A stretch of DNA of 64,000 nt, from NCBI GenBank assembly GCA_964420995.1, contig CAYQUX010000005.1, forward strand, positions 62,001 to 126,000, written 5' to 3'. This document shows positions 1 through 8,521 of the stretch, in pieces. Below the pieces are notes generated by a model. The model was not told the DNA's origin. It searched no databases and worked only from the letters and a program-made list of their open reading frames with translations. Numbering within the stretch: position 1 is the stretch's first letter; each line of letters opens with the position of its first letter. Position numbers and translations under genes: made by a program. The DNA comes from Leptolinea sp964420995. Its GTDB lineage: Bacteria > Chloroflexota > Anaerolineae > Anaerolineales > Anaerolineaceae.

Positions 1-1009
1 TATTCAGTCCTTGACGGGCATTTTGTTCCCTCATGAAGAAACCTACAAGTTCAGGTATGTCTTCCTTGCGTTCTCTCAACGGAGGAAGGTCCAGGTCTAC
101 CACTTTTAGCCGGTAATAAAGATCTTCACGGAAATCTCCGTCTTTCATCATTTTCACCAGATCACGGTTGGAGGCGGAAATGATCTGAATATCCACCTTG
201 TTGGTAGTTGTGCCGCCAACCCTACGGATTGATTTTTCCTCCACGGCCCGTAATAATTTCGACTGGATCTCCAATGGCATCTTTGATATCTCATCGAGAA
301 AGAGCACACCACCATCCGCCACTTCCATCAGACCGTGTTTTCTTGTATCAGCTCCGGTGAAGGCGCCTTTTTCATAACCAAACAATTCGGATTCCAACAC
401 AGTTGGTTGAATGGCTGCGCAATTTATGGCCATGAATTGTTTATTAGCCCGCGGGCCGCATTTATGAATGAATTGCGCCAGCACTTCCTTGCCGGTTCCT
501 GTTTCGCCGGTGATTAACACTGAAACTGAAGCCTGTGCCGCCCGATGCGCGTGTTCAATCACGGTTTTCATACGTGTGTTATTGCCGACAACAAAATCGA
601 CATTCTTTTGCTTTTCCCGCAGGTACGCCAGCTCCCGACGCATGGAGACAATTTCCTGCGCGCGGATAATGGACTGCTCCAGTTGCGGAAATTTAACCGG
701 TTTGGTTAGAAAATCATGCGCACCGTTTTTCATGGCTTCTACGGCCGTTTCTATATCGCCATATCCGGTAATTACAATGATGGGAGGTCGGGCTGGAAGA
801 GAATCCACTTCGTAAAGTAAATTCGGCCCATATCCATCCGGTAATTGAATATCCAGCAAAATCACATCACCCACACCATTCATGATCAAATCGCGGGCTT
901 CTTTCAATGTGCCAGCACCGGTTATTTCATATCCTTTTGCCGATAAATAATCGCCTATATTCCTTCTCGCGTTTTCTTCATCATCAACGATCAATACATT
1001 AGTACCCAT
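1..1009 (-). CDS. NtrC-family sigma-54-dependent response regulator (3' part outside window)
   Basis: The reading frame starts with ATG at 1009 and runs leftwards off the window, giving about 336 residues. The N-terminus is a receiver domain (VLIVDDEE near residue 6; likely phospho-acceptor Asp53 in LLDIQLPDG). It is followed by an AAA+ sigma-54 interaction domain: Walker A GETGTGKE, the sigma-54 contact loop GAFTGA, Walker B-like GGVLFLDEIS and the PLRERKEDIP segment. The C-terminal DNA-binding domain is not visible. The start lies one base after the stop of the histidine kinase gene, which itself overlaps rpoN, so sensor, activator and sigma factor form one transcription unit. Family knowledge: such proteins hydrolyse ATP to open sigma-54 promoters once phosphorylated. 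The target genes cannot be read from this sequence. Confidence 0.95.
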   Translation of the reverse strand, partial: MGTNVLIVDDEENARRNIGDYLSAKGYEITGAGTLKEARDLIMNGVGDVILLDIQLPDGYGPNLLYEVDSLPARPPIIVITGYGDIETAVEAMKNGAHDFLTKPVKFPQLEQSIIRAQEIVSMRRELAYLREKQKNVDFVVGNNTRMKTVIEHAHRAAQASVSVLITGETGTGKEVLAQFIHKCGPRANKQFMAINCAAIQPTVLESELFGYEKGAFTGADTRKHGLMEVADGGVLFLDEISKMPLEIQSKLLRAVEEKSIRRVGGTTTNKVDIQIISASNRDLVKMMKDGDFREDLYYRLKVVDLDLPPLRERKEDIPELVGFFMREQNARQGLN

Positions 1010-1010
1010 G

Positions 1011-2960
1011 CTACTCTCCGCTACTTGCAGGCAAAAAAACGTGGAATATTGTTCCCCCTGGGAAAGATTTTACCGTGATATTGCCCTGGTGGGCAGTCAA
1101 AATTCTCTTTGTTATGGCCAATCCCAGTCCCGTTCCGTGTGATTTTGTAGTTATAAAAGGTTCAAACATCCTTTCGCGAATTTCATCTGGTATCCCCGGG
1201 CCATTGTCAGACACACTGACCTCTATCTGTGGACGATTTGGCAGGGAATGATCCTGATTAACGTGAATGGCTAAAGTTCCCCCGTTCTGGCTCATCGCGT
1301 CAATCGCATTTGAAATCAGATTTGTGAAAACTTGTTCCAGCGCGCGTGGATCACCATCAATCTTTGGCAAATCTTGAGCGGCAGAAAAGAAAGGCAGCAC
1401 ATTCACTCGTGCCAGTCTTGGCCTCCAGCGGTCTAAAATTCTTTGAAGATATTGTGCGATATCAATTTTTTCCAATTTCAATTCTTGAGGTTTCGAAAGA
1501 GCCAGTATGGATTCCATTAGATGATCCAGCCGGGTGCAATCACCCAGCATCCTGGTAAGAACATCCAAATTAACATCTTCTTCGGGTAACCGGGCGGAAA
1601 TCAACTGCAATCCTGTTGAAATATTATTGATCGGATTTCTTACCTCATGCGCGAAGATGGCTGTGAATTCTCCAAGTAATGCCCGTTGTTCCAATTGTTG
1701 ACTGCGAAGTCGGATTTGCTCATGTTCACTGATATCGCGAATGAACATGACTATCCCCAGAAACTCCTTTTCCTTTACCACCGGGATCACTTGAATATGG
1801 GCAGGAAAGGATTGCCCATTTCGTTTATGAACAGACACGTTCCCCATATTATGCGTTGGAATGCCCTGACAGCATGATTCCAAAACAGTCATTAACCGGT
1901 CTGGTCCAATAATCACATTTGACACCGGCTGATTTTTTACTTCCCAGGCAGCATATTGCAGCATCCATTCCGCAGCGGGGTTGATCTCAATGATTTTGAG
2001 CTCTTTAGATATGTATAGAATGCCTTCCTGGCTGTGCTCAAAAACTGTCCCGCGTACATCCGCGGTAATTTTCTGAACCTGTACTTCCTTGCGCAGGTTA
2101 TCGATGAGAATGAAATGCTGCAAAGCAGCCGTCAAATGAGCAGATAATATTACCAACATGCTTTCCAAGCGCGCTGATGGTTGAGAATCCTGGTCACCCA
2201 CAACCAGTAAACCAAAAAGAGCATTTTTCTGCCCCAATGGTATGGTAGCCACATAGCTCATATTGGCCACCAGGGCAGCTCTTTGTACTTCCCCTATCAC
2301 TTTCTTTCCGGGTATCCACATGGATACGGAAGATAGTTGAGCGAGATCGCTGGAAGGAAGAATTTCGGGAAAAACTTCAGATTGCCGGTCAAAAGAGATG
2401 CGAATAAGGCGTGGTTGCTGGCTGTCTGCTTTATAAATACAGATCTTTTTTGCCCGCGTTATTAACTTTGTGATCTGGAATCCTTTTAATAAGGACTTTT
2501 CAAGGTCTGGCTCCTCGCGAATTGTCGCCAGGTCCATAAGCCCTGTAAATAGATCAGATTGCCAGGCTCCCTGATTTTCGGCATGCTTGGCTTCGGGAAT
2601 AAATGTGAGCAAACCCCAGGTACGTTCTGCGTTTAAGATTGTTCCCTGAACAATCACCGGAATGGGATTTCTTTTACGTCTGGCAAGACTGGCCGTAAGA
2701 GGTTCGCCTGAAACAAAGAAGTCTTGCGAAAAGTCAGGCAAAATATCGACGATGGACAACCCGGCTAATTCGATTTGCGAAAACGCCGTTAATTGTATAA
2801 ATGCCGGATTTGGTTGATAAATATAAAGAGTTCTTAAATCCAAAACAACCGCTGCTTCATTGAAGGCGTTCAATAAGAAGGAAAACTCCTGAACACCTGG
2901 AATTTTTGAGCGGATGGTCGTGGGGGTTGTTGTGTTATTTTGACTGGTTTCGCTCATCAA
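1011..2960 (-). CDS. PAS/GAF sensor histidine kinase, partner of the NtrC-type regulator
   Basis: A soluble histidine kinase of 649 residues with no obvious membrane segment. Domain order by eye: PAS-like (about 25-125), GAF-like (about 150-285), second PAS (about 300-415), HisKA with H-box FAHEVRNPINN (His438), and a C-terminal HATPase with DNGPGIPDEI and GTGLGLAITKRI. The second PAS carries the typical VMFIRDISEHEQ linker into the dimerisation helix. It overlaps the rpoN stop region by 4 bases and ends one base before the NtrC-type gene, so the three are translationally coupled. It presumably phosphorylates the adjacent activator in response to a cytoplasmic signal sensed by GAF/PAS. The ligand is unknown. 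Confidence 0.93.
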   Translation of the reverse strand: MMSETSQNNTTTPTTIRSKIPGVQEFSFLLNAFNEAAVVLDLRTLYIYQPNPAFIQLTAFSQIELAGLSIVDILPDFSQDFFVSGEPLTASLARRKRNPIPVIVQGTILNAERTWGLLTFIPEAKHAENQGAWQSDLFTGLMDLATIREEPDLEKSLLKGFQITKLITRAKKICIYKADSQQPRLIRISFDRQSEVFPEILPSSDLAQLSSVSMWIPGKKVIGEVQRAALVANMSYVATIPLGQKNALFGLLVVGDQDSQPSARLESMLVILSAHLTAALQHFILIDNLRKEVQVQKITADVRGTVFEHSQEGILYISKELKIIEINPAAEWMLQYAAWEVKNQPVSNVIIGPDRLMTVLESCCQGIPTHNMGNVSVHKRNGQSFPAHIQVIPVVKEKEFLGIVMFIRDISEHEQIRLRSQQLEQRALLGEFTAIFAHEVRNPINNISTGLQLISARLPEEDVNLDVLTRMLGDCTRLDHLMESILALSKPQELKLEKIDIAQYLQRILDRWRPRLARVNVLPFFSAAQDLPKIDGDPRALEQVFTNLISNAIDAMSQNGGTLAIHVNQDHSLPNRPQIEVSVSDNGPGIPDEIRERMFEPFITTKSHGTGLGLAITKRILTAHQGNITVKSFPGGTIFHVFLPASSGE

Positions 2961-4363
2961 ATTCCGGGCGTTGGCCTCCTCAGGTGCGCAGGTAGGATAC
3001 CTTCCATAGCACGATATTTCGCTACAGTTCGACGGGCAACCTGATATCCCTGCTCTGATAGTAATTCCGAAATCTCTGTGTCGCTTAGTGAACGCCCTTC
3101 TTTTTCTATGATCTCTTTGAGCACCTGTCTCACGTTAAGGGAACGGTCAAAGAACATGGCCAGTGGCACTATCCGCCCATTGGGCAGTTGGACGGCTTTA
3201 TTGGCAACGGCTCTTGATATGGTTGATTCATGAACTCCCAACTCTGTTGATAGCTGGGCACGAGTGACCGGTTTTAAATACTTTTCTCCGCGGCAAATAA
3301 AGCTTCTCTGCAGAGAAGCTACGCGCTGCATTAAACGAGTGATCGTATGATTGCGTTGCTGCAGACATTTTACAAATAACGACGCCCTCTCCAGGTCATT
3401 CTTCCAATCGTCCTTCTTATCCTGGTTGGCTTCATGGATGGCTGATCTGAACATCGGATTTACCCGCAACGTGCCATTTAATGGCATGATGATCTCTATA
3501 ACCAGAGGTTTTGACGGATCATCGTTGAGATAGCTCATCATAATATCAGGTCGGTGATAAACCTGCGGGGGAGTTTCCGTGGATTGCCTTACATCACCCC
3601 AATGGGAACGCGCAGGGAATGGGTTCAAATTATCGGTAATAAAAGCTACAGTCTGATGTATTACTCTTAAACTCACCTTGAAAGCTCTGGAAAGTTCCGC
3701 GTACTGGTGCCGCGACAATAACCCCATTTCTTTTTCAATAATGGAACGCGCGAGCGCTGGTATTTCCCGGGATTCACTTAAGAAGTCAAGCTGCACCAAC
3801 AATGCTTCCTGTGGAGAACATGATCCGACACCGTAAGGTTCCGCCCGTTGGATCTTACGTTGAATTTCTTCCACCTTTGAAAGGGTTACATGAAAGTAAC
3901 GCGCGATTTCAACCAGCTTAATCGTCAATAGACCGTCATCATCAAGGTGCGTCAGGAAGTATGCGGCGATTGCTCTTTCTGGCGGATCTAATTCTGACGC
4001 TATCTGACGAAGCACAAATGTCGGCAAATCTTCTACCGTTGAGGAATAATTATCTTCCGGCATATCCTCGCTTGTTGCACCGCTGCTGAAATTAAAATCT
4101 TCCCGCGGTGAAACAAACACTATTGGTTCTTCCACTACGTCCGATTTGGGAGAACTGCATGTCGGACAAGCTCCCCGCAGAGGCAAGAGCCGATGGCAAG
4201 TCGGGCAGCGTCGTTCTTCAATTAACTCCAAAGCCGGATTTGCCGCCAACTCTGATTCGATTTTTTCCCTCAACTCATCCGTTGTCAGACTGAGCAGAGT
4301 CATGGTTTGGGCCAGATGAGCAGTGGTTAATGGTCTTAGAGATTGTTGGTGAGTTTGAAACAT
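2957..4363 (-). CDS. rpoN: RNA polymerase sigma-54 factor RpoN
   Basis: The 468-residue protein has the sigma-54 order: a Gln/Leu-rich activator-interacting region I (residues 1-48), a core-binding region, a DNA-binding HTH (STELGVHESTISRAVANK) and the RpoN box near the C-terminus (ARRTVAKYR). It directs polymerase to -24/-12 promoters and needs an AAA+ activator, one of which is encoded in the same operon. An unusual element is a CxxC-9-CxxC zinc-ribbon-like insert (C53, C56, C66, C69) right after region I, where most RpoN proteins carry an acidic linker. The start at 4363 lies 87 bases from the divergent trmFO start. Confidence 0.95.
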   Translation of the reverse strand: MFQTHQQSLRPLTTAHLAQTMTLLSLTTDELREKIESELAANPALELIEERRCPTCHRLLPLRGACPTCSSPKSDVVEEPIVFVSPREDFNFSSGATSEDMPEDNYSSTVEDLPTFVLRQIASELDPPERAIAAYFLTHLDDDGLLTIKLVEIARYFHVTLSKVEEIQRKIQRAEPYGVGSCSPQEALLVQLDFLSESREIPALARSIIEKEMGLLSRHQYAELSRAFKVSLRVIHQTVAFITDNLNPFPARSHWGDVRQSTETPPQVYHRPDIMMSYLNDDPSKPLVIEIIMPLNGTLRVNPMFRSAIHEANQDKKDDWKNDLERASLFVKCLQQRNHTITRLMQRVASLQRSFICRGEKYLKPVTRAQLSTELGVHESTISRAVANKAVQLPNGRIVPLAMFFDRSLNVRQVLKEIIEKEGRSLSDTEISELLSEQGYQVARRTVAKYRAMEGILPAHLRRPTPGI

Positions 4364-4450
4364 GGCATCCCTTACCTTCCAATCAGTATATCCGCACTCT
4401 GGAAAGATTGCAAGTTCTGTGCCAGACCATTTCTAGTACAATACAACCCG

Positions 4451-5824
4451 ATGAGAACCAATAACCGGGATTTGATTGTCATTGGCGGTGGACTTGCGGG
4501 TTGTGAAGCCGCATTGCAGGCGGCAAAACGCGGAATTAATGTAACGCTATACGAAATGAGACCTTCTGTCTCCACGCCCGCCCATAAAACACCATCGCTT
4601 GGTGAATTAGTGTGTTCTAATTCACTCGGGTCATTATTGCCGGATCGCGCATCGGGGTTATTGATGAGCGAATTGCGTAAATTGAATTCATTTTTACTCA
4701 AGATCGCGGAAGAATCCTGCGTCCCTTCGGGAAGTTCTCTTTCCGTAGATCGGGATGTTTTTTCTGCAGGTATTGAGCAGGCCATACGTCAAAGCACACA
4801 TATCAAGGTAATCCGCGAGGAAGTTACAGAAATGCCTTTAGAGCCTGCGGTAATTGCCACCGGGCCATTGACCTCACCAGCATTGTCCTCTGCTCTAATG
4901 GATTTCACCGGCCAGAAGAACTTCTATTTTTATGACGCTGTCTCACCGGTTATTTATCTTGATTCCATCGATTTTTCCAAAGCATTCTGCGCTTCCCGAT
5001 TTGCCGAGGAAAAAGGTCAAACCGCGGATTACATTAATTGTCCGATGAACAAAAATGAATTTGAACTCTTTGCATCTGAACTTGCTTCCGCAAAAAGATC
5101 CAAACTTAAGGAATTTGAATCTGAAATAGAAATTGGGATTCCAGAAAGAAAAAAAGACTATTTCGAAGCCTGCCTTCCTGTCGAAATCATAGCCTCGCGC
5201 GGTTTTCAGTCATTGGCATTTGGACCTATGCGCCCAATTGGTCTTAAAGATCCCAGGACTGATCTACGTCCTTACGCGGTGCTTCAGCTTCGCCAGGAGA
5301 ACAGATCAGCCACACTTTATAACATGGTTGGGTTCCAAACCAACCTTACGTACTCTGAGCAGAAAAGGGTTTTCAGGCTAATTCCAGGTTTGGAAAATGC
5401 TGAATTCGCCCGATTTGGACAAATGCACAGAAACACTTATCTGAATTCTCCTGATTTGCTGCAATCCACATCGCAATTAAAAAATCGCACTGATCTGTTT
5501 CTGGCAGGTCAACTTACTGGTATAGAAGGATACCTTGGGAATATTGCCTCCGGTTTATTGGCGGGAATTAATGCATCAAATTATTTGTTGAATAAAGAAT
5601 TGTGCATCTTTCCTCCATCGACCATGATTGGCGCGCTTTACAATTACATAACTGAAAATCATCCCAAATCTTTTCAACCAATGAAAGCCAATTTTGGGCT
5701 GTTGCCTGAGCTTGTTGATAGATTCGTCCCCCGCCCTGAAAGAGCCGCGCGGTATGTCGATGCGGCGGCCCGAAATATGGATCAATATTTACAGGAAAAC
5801 CTGGACATTCTTGGGATATTATGA
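4451..5824 (+). CDS. trmFO: methylenetetrahydrofolate--tRNA-(uracil-5-)-methyltransferase TrmFO
   Basis: A folate- and FAD-dependent enzyme that makes 5-methyluridine at position 54 of the tRNA T-loop. The protein (457 residues from this start) begins with a dinucleotide-binding motif (DLIVIGGGLAGCEAA) followed by the GidA/TrmFO signature region (VCSNSLGSLLPDRASGLL), and later has FGPMRPIGL and LAGQLTGIEGYLGN, all typical of TrmFO. An upstream in-frame ATG at 4343 would add 36 residues that do not resemble the family and would run into the rpoN start on the other strand, so 4451 is preferred. The stop overlaps the next gene by 4 bases (ATGA). Confidence 0.94.
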   Translation: MRTNNRDLIVIGGGLAGCEAALQAAKRGINVTLYEMRPSVSTPAHKTPSLGELVCSNSLGSLLPDRASGLLMSELRKLNSFLLKIAEESCVPSGSSLSVDRDVFSAGIEQAIRQSTHIKVIREEVTEMPLEPAVIATGPLTSPALSSALMDFTGQKNFYFYDAVSPVIYLDSIDFSKAFCASRFAEEKGQTADYINCPMNKNEFELFASELASAKRSKLKEFESEIEIGIPERKKDYFEACLPVEIIASRGFQSLAFGPMRPIGLKDPRTDLRPYAVLQLRQENRSATLYNMVGFQTNLTYSEQKRVFRLIPGLENAEFARFGQMHRNTYLNSPDLLQSTSQLKNRTDLFLAGQLTGIEGYLGNIASGLLAGINASNYLLNKELCIFPPSTMIGALYNYITENHPKSFQPMKANFGLLPELVDRFVPRPERAARYVDAAARNMDQYLQENLDILGIL

Positions 5825-6726
5825 AAAACGTGAAGCATATATATCTAAAGATTTTTCAACTTTTTCTATCGACATCGATCTTATTCGGTCTTGTTGCGTT
5901 TCCTCCTGGAATGAAAACAAACTTCAGTGGTTATAACGCGTTTTCCCTCCTGGCAAAGCTTCAGAGTTTTGGTCCTCGCGTTCCCAATTCTGCCGCACAC
6001 GCAAAAGCTGTTGATTTCATTCATCAGCAATTACGAATTTATGGATGGAAGGTTGAAATACAATCCAGCGTTGTCAATTCTCATCCCTGTCACAACATTT
6101 TCGCCTACCGTTATGGATCTCACCCGGAGATAGTTCTTGCCTCCCATTTCGATTCAAGACTGGTAGCAGACAGAGATTTCGATTCGCGATTGACAATTAA
6201 ACCAGTTCCAGGCGCAAACGATGGCGGATCCAGTACTGTAGTATTGCTTGAGCTTGCACGTACACTTCCGCCTGAAAGATCAAACAAAATAGGATTGTTG
6301 TTTTTTGATCTGGAGGATCAGGGAGAAATTCCAGCATTCGAATGGATACTTGGCAGCCGGCAATTTGTTGAGGTTAACACATGGCAGCCTGATATATTGA
6401 TCCTGCTTGATATGATTGGCGGTCATGACCAGACCATTCAACCACCCGAGAATTCAGATGCATGTATTTACAGATTGATCCAATCGCAGGCCATCGACCT
6501 AGGATATGGTTCACATTTCATCAACCCCTCCAGGTATGGGATCATTGACGACCATGTCCCATTTTTAGACGCAGGTGTCCCATCTGTTGATTTGATTGAT
6601 ATTATTGACACATTCTGGCACACAACTTCAGATGACCTTGAAAATGTTAATTATCAAAGTCTGCAAAGAATGGGAGACACACTTTTAAGTCTTTTGTTAA
6701 GTACATCATTAAAAAGTGCCTATTGA
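5821..6726 (+). CDS. M28-family zinc peptidase / glutaminyl-cyclase-like protein, secreted
   Basis: The 301-residue protein starts with a hydrophobic signal or anchor segment (residues about 10-28), then shows the M28/glutaminyl cyclase metal-site blocks: ASHFDSR, GANDGGSST, FFDLEDQGE, LLDMIGGHD and a terminal DDHVPFLDAGVPSVDLID. That order and spacing resemble bacterial glutaminyl-peptide cyclotransferase-like members more than aminopeptidases. It probably acts outside the membrane on peptides, either removing or cyclising N-terminal residues; which of the two cannot be told from sequence. The start overlaps trmFO by four bases, implying coupling, though the functions look unrelated. Confidence 0.82.
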   Translation: MKNVKHIYLKIFQLFLSTSILFGLVAFPPGMKTNFSGYNAFSLLAKLQSFGPRVPNSAAHAKAVDFIHQQLRIYGWKVEIQSSVVNSHPCHNIFAYRYGSHPEIVLASHFDSRLVADRDFDSRLTIKPVPGANDGGSSTVVLLELARTLPPERSNKIGLLFFDLEDQGEIPAFEWILGSRQFVEVNTWQPDILILLDMIGGHDQTIQPPENSDACIYRLIQSQAIDLGYGSHFINPSRYGIIDDHVPFLDAGVPSVDLIDIIDTFWHTTSDDLENVNYQSLQRMGDTLLSLLLSTSLKSAY

Positions 6727-6751
6727 CAGAACGTATTCAATTTTATAGAAT
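6723..6751 (+). promoter_or_regulatory. predicted sigma-70-type promoter of the cold-shock gene
   Basis: TTGACA (6723-6728) and TAGAAT (6746-6751) are separated by 17 bases, a near-consensus housekeeping promoter that overlaps the stop codon of the M28 gene. Transcription would start near 6758, leaving an untranslated leader of roughly 158 bases before the cold-shock ATG. A long leader is usual for cspA-type genes. Confidence 0.6.
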
Positions 6752-6915
6752 ATTTTCAGTATGGCGATTGTGTACTTGGATCAAAGAAGAGGGAACCGGT
6801 CTGTTAAACCGAACCGCAGGCCGGGGTTTTTGTTTAAAGCCTGCCGGCATCCTTGATTTGTTAAAGACACAGAGGCCAATCCATCATCCGTTCTTAGTTT
6901 CAGGAGTGTATTCCA

Positions 6916-7125
6916 ATGAGCGATAGTGAAACCGGCACAGTAAAGTGGTTCAACACAAGTAAGGGGTACGGCTTTATTCAGCGTAACGGGGCACCCGATG
7001 TGTTTGTCCACTACTCGGCGATTGATGCCGAGGGCTTCAAGAACCTTGAAGAAGGTCAGAAGGTTGAGTTCTCCATTGAGAAGAGTCCGAAAGGCCTGCA
7101 GGCTGTACACGTTAAGCTAATTTAA
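6916..7125 (+). CDS. CspA-family cold-shock protein
   Basis: A 69-residue single cold-shock domain with both RNA-binding motifs: KGYGFIQR (RNP1) and VFVHYSAI (RNP2), starting from the canonical GTVKWFN strand. Such proteins bind single-stranded RNA or DNA and act as RNA chaperones. A ribosome site (AGGAG, 6902-6906) lies upstream, and a strong intrinsic terminator follows at once. With its own promoter it is probably a single-gene transcript. Confidence 0.97.
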   Translation: MSDSETGTVKWFNTSKGYGFIQRNGAPDVFVHYSAIDAEGFKNLEEGQKVEFSIEKSPKGLQAVHVKLI

Positions 7126-7140
7126 GAGTATTTTTTACGA

Positions 7141-7168
7141 AACCTCCTCATACGAGGAGGTTTTTTTT
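7141..7168 (+). terminator. intrinsic terminator after the cold-shock gene
   Basis: Perfect 9-base stem AACCTCCTC (7141-7149) / GAGGAGGTT (7154-7162) with loop ATAC, running into eight T residues (7161-7168). It sits 16 bases after the csp stop codon. Confidence 0.93.
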
Positions 7169-7436
7169 ACTTAACAGGTTGTTCTTCTTGAAATAGCCAG
7201 TAACCCAAAGAAAGAAAGATTATCGCCCCCATTACGGCTGAACCAAGCCGCAGAGGTCCCAGCGTGCCAATGGCCAAACCGGCGGATACCCCGGCAAAAT
7301 GCCCGAGCCAGAAACCAAGCCAGCTTACGACAAGATCAATCAATAGCTTGGAGAAGCTTCCGCCTTTCCAAACATGAAAAGCAGCACCCATGAAGGTAGC
7401 GACAAGAACACCGAAGAGAAAAGCTGGAAGGGTCAT
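7167..7436 (-). CDS. small three-helix membrane protein of unknown function
   Basis: An 89-residue hydrophobic protein with about three membrane segments (residues 1-22, 30-55, 66-84) and glycine-rich helices, ending in a short charged tail EEQPVK. No catalytic motif is visible and I do not recognise the family. Its start overlaps the end of mnmA by 4 bases, so it is the last gene of the cysteine desulfurase-mnmA operon. The link to tRNA thiolation may be only transcriptional. Confidence 0.75.
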   Translation of the reverse strand: MTLPAFLFGVLVATFMGAAFHVWKGGSFSKLLIDLVVSWLGFWLGHFAGVSAGLAIGTLGPLRLGSAVMGAIIFLSLGYWLFQEEQPVK

Positions 7437-8521
7437 GAAAAAATAACCTGCTTAATTAATCCGCTTCCCAGGCACAAATCACCATCATAAAGAACAGCAA
7501 GTTGTCCGGGGGTAATATCACGCAGTTTCCTGTCAAATTCTACACAAATTAATCCTTCTTCGCATGTCGAAATGTGCGCCGGCACTGGAGGCGCTTTGTA
7601 TCGTATCTTTACCTCCGTTTTTGTAGGTATTCCATTGGATGTGTCGATAATCCAGTTCATATCATTTACCAAAAATGAATCGGCGCCCAGCTCAACTTCT
7701 TTGCCAATCACCAGTGTGTTTGTTTCTATCTCTTTCCGAATAACATAGTATGGTTCCTGGATGGCACCCAATCCTTTTCTCTGCCCAATGGTGTAGTCAG
7801 CCAGACCAGTGTGTTCCCCGAGGATTTTTCCAGTGGTATCTTTTATTGGCCCTCTGATGAAAAAATTGGCTGCGTTTCGTCGCAGGAACTTGCGATAGTC
7901 TTCCCCCGCAAGAAAACACAGGTCCTGGGAATCCGGTTTTTCTGCAGATGTAATGTGGTTTTTACGGGCGATTTCTCGCACTTCGGTCTTTTTCATGTTT
8001 CCTAAAGGCAGCTTTGATAATGACAATTGTTGTTGATTAAGACCAGAGAGCACATATGATTGATCCTTGTTTGCATCCAAACCTTTTCTTAGCAAGGTTC
8101 TACCGTTGTGCCCCGCTTCCAGCCGGGCATAGTGACCTGTAGCCAGGTAATGGGCTCCCAAATTGCGGGCTTCATCAAGCAGAAATCCCCAGCGAACAAT
8201 TTTATTGCAGCGTACACAAGGATTTGGAGTAATACCAGCGCGATACCCCTGCATGAAATCAAGTACGATTTCCTTATAAAAATAGTCGCGACAATCAACC
8301 ACATAAAATGGGATATCCAGCATGGCCGCTACTTTTCTGGCCGCCTCCATGGATTCTGGAGTACAGCAGGCATTCTGACATTCCTTTTCAGGTTCTGTCC
8401 AGAGTCTGAGCATCATCCCGATGACTTCATACCCCTGTTGTTTTAATAATAGAGCAGCCACTGAGCTGTCCACACCGCCACTCATGGCAATTACTACTTT
8501 GTTGGATTCGGAACGGCTCAT
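7433..8521 (-). CDS. mnmA: tRNA-specific 2-thiouridylase MnmA
   Basis: A 362-residue enzyme that activates U34 of tRNA-Lys, -Glu and -Gln with ATP and inserts sulfur. The N-terminal PP-loop is AMSGGVDSSVAALLL. The two catalytic cysteines are in TPNPCVRCNK and SQDLCFLAG; ATGHYAR and GQRKGLG are further family blocks. It overlaps the upstream cysteine desulfurase by 4 bases (ATGA), which fits the sulfur donor being made from the same message. Confidence 0.96.
   Translation of the reverse strand: MSRSESNKVVIAMSGGVDSSVAALLLKQQGYEVIGMMLRLWTEPEKECQNACCTPESMEAARKVAAMLDIPFYVVDCRDYFYKEIVLDFMQGYRAGITPNPCVRCNKIVRWGFLLDEARNLGAHYLATGHYARLEAGHNGRTLLRKGLDANKDQSYVLSGLNQQQLSLSKLPLGNMKKTEVREIARKNHITSAEKPDSQDLCFLAGEDYRKFLRRNAANFFIRGPIKDTTGKILGEHTGLADYTIGQRKGLGAIQEPYYVIRKEIETNTLVIGKEVELGADSFLVNDMNWIIDTSNGIPTKTEVKIRYKAPPVPAHISTCEEGLICVEFDRKLRDITPGQLAVLYDGDLCLGSGLIKQVIFS

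Noticed and set aside
6811..6835. Terminator-like hairpin in the cold-shock leader
   Set aside because: AACC/GGTT arms before a T-run are only four bases without bulges; too weak to call.
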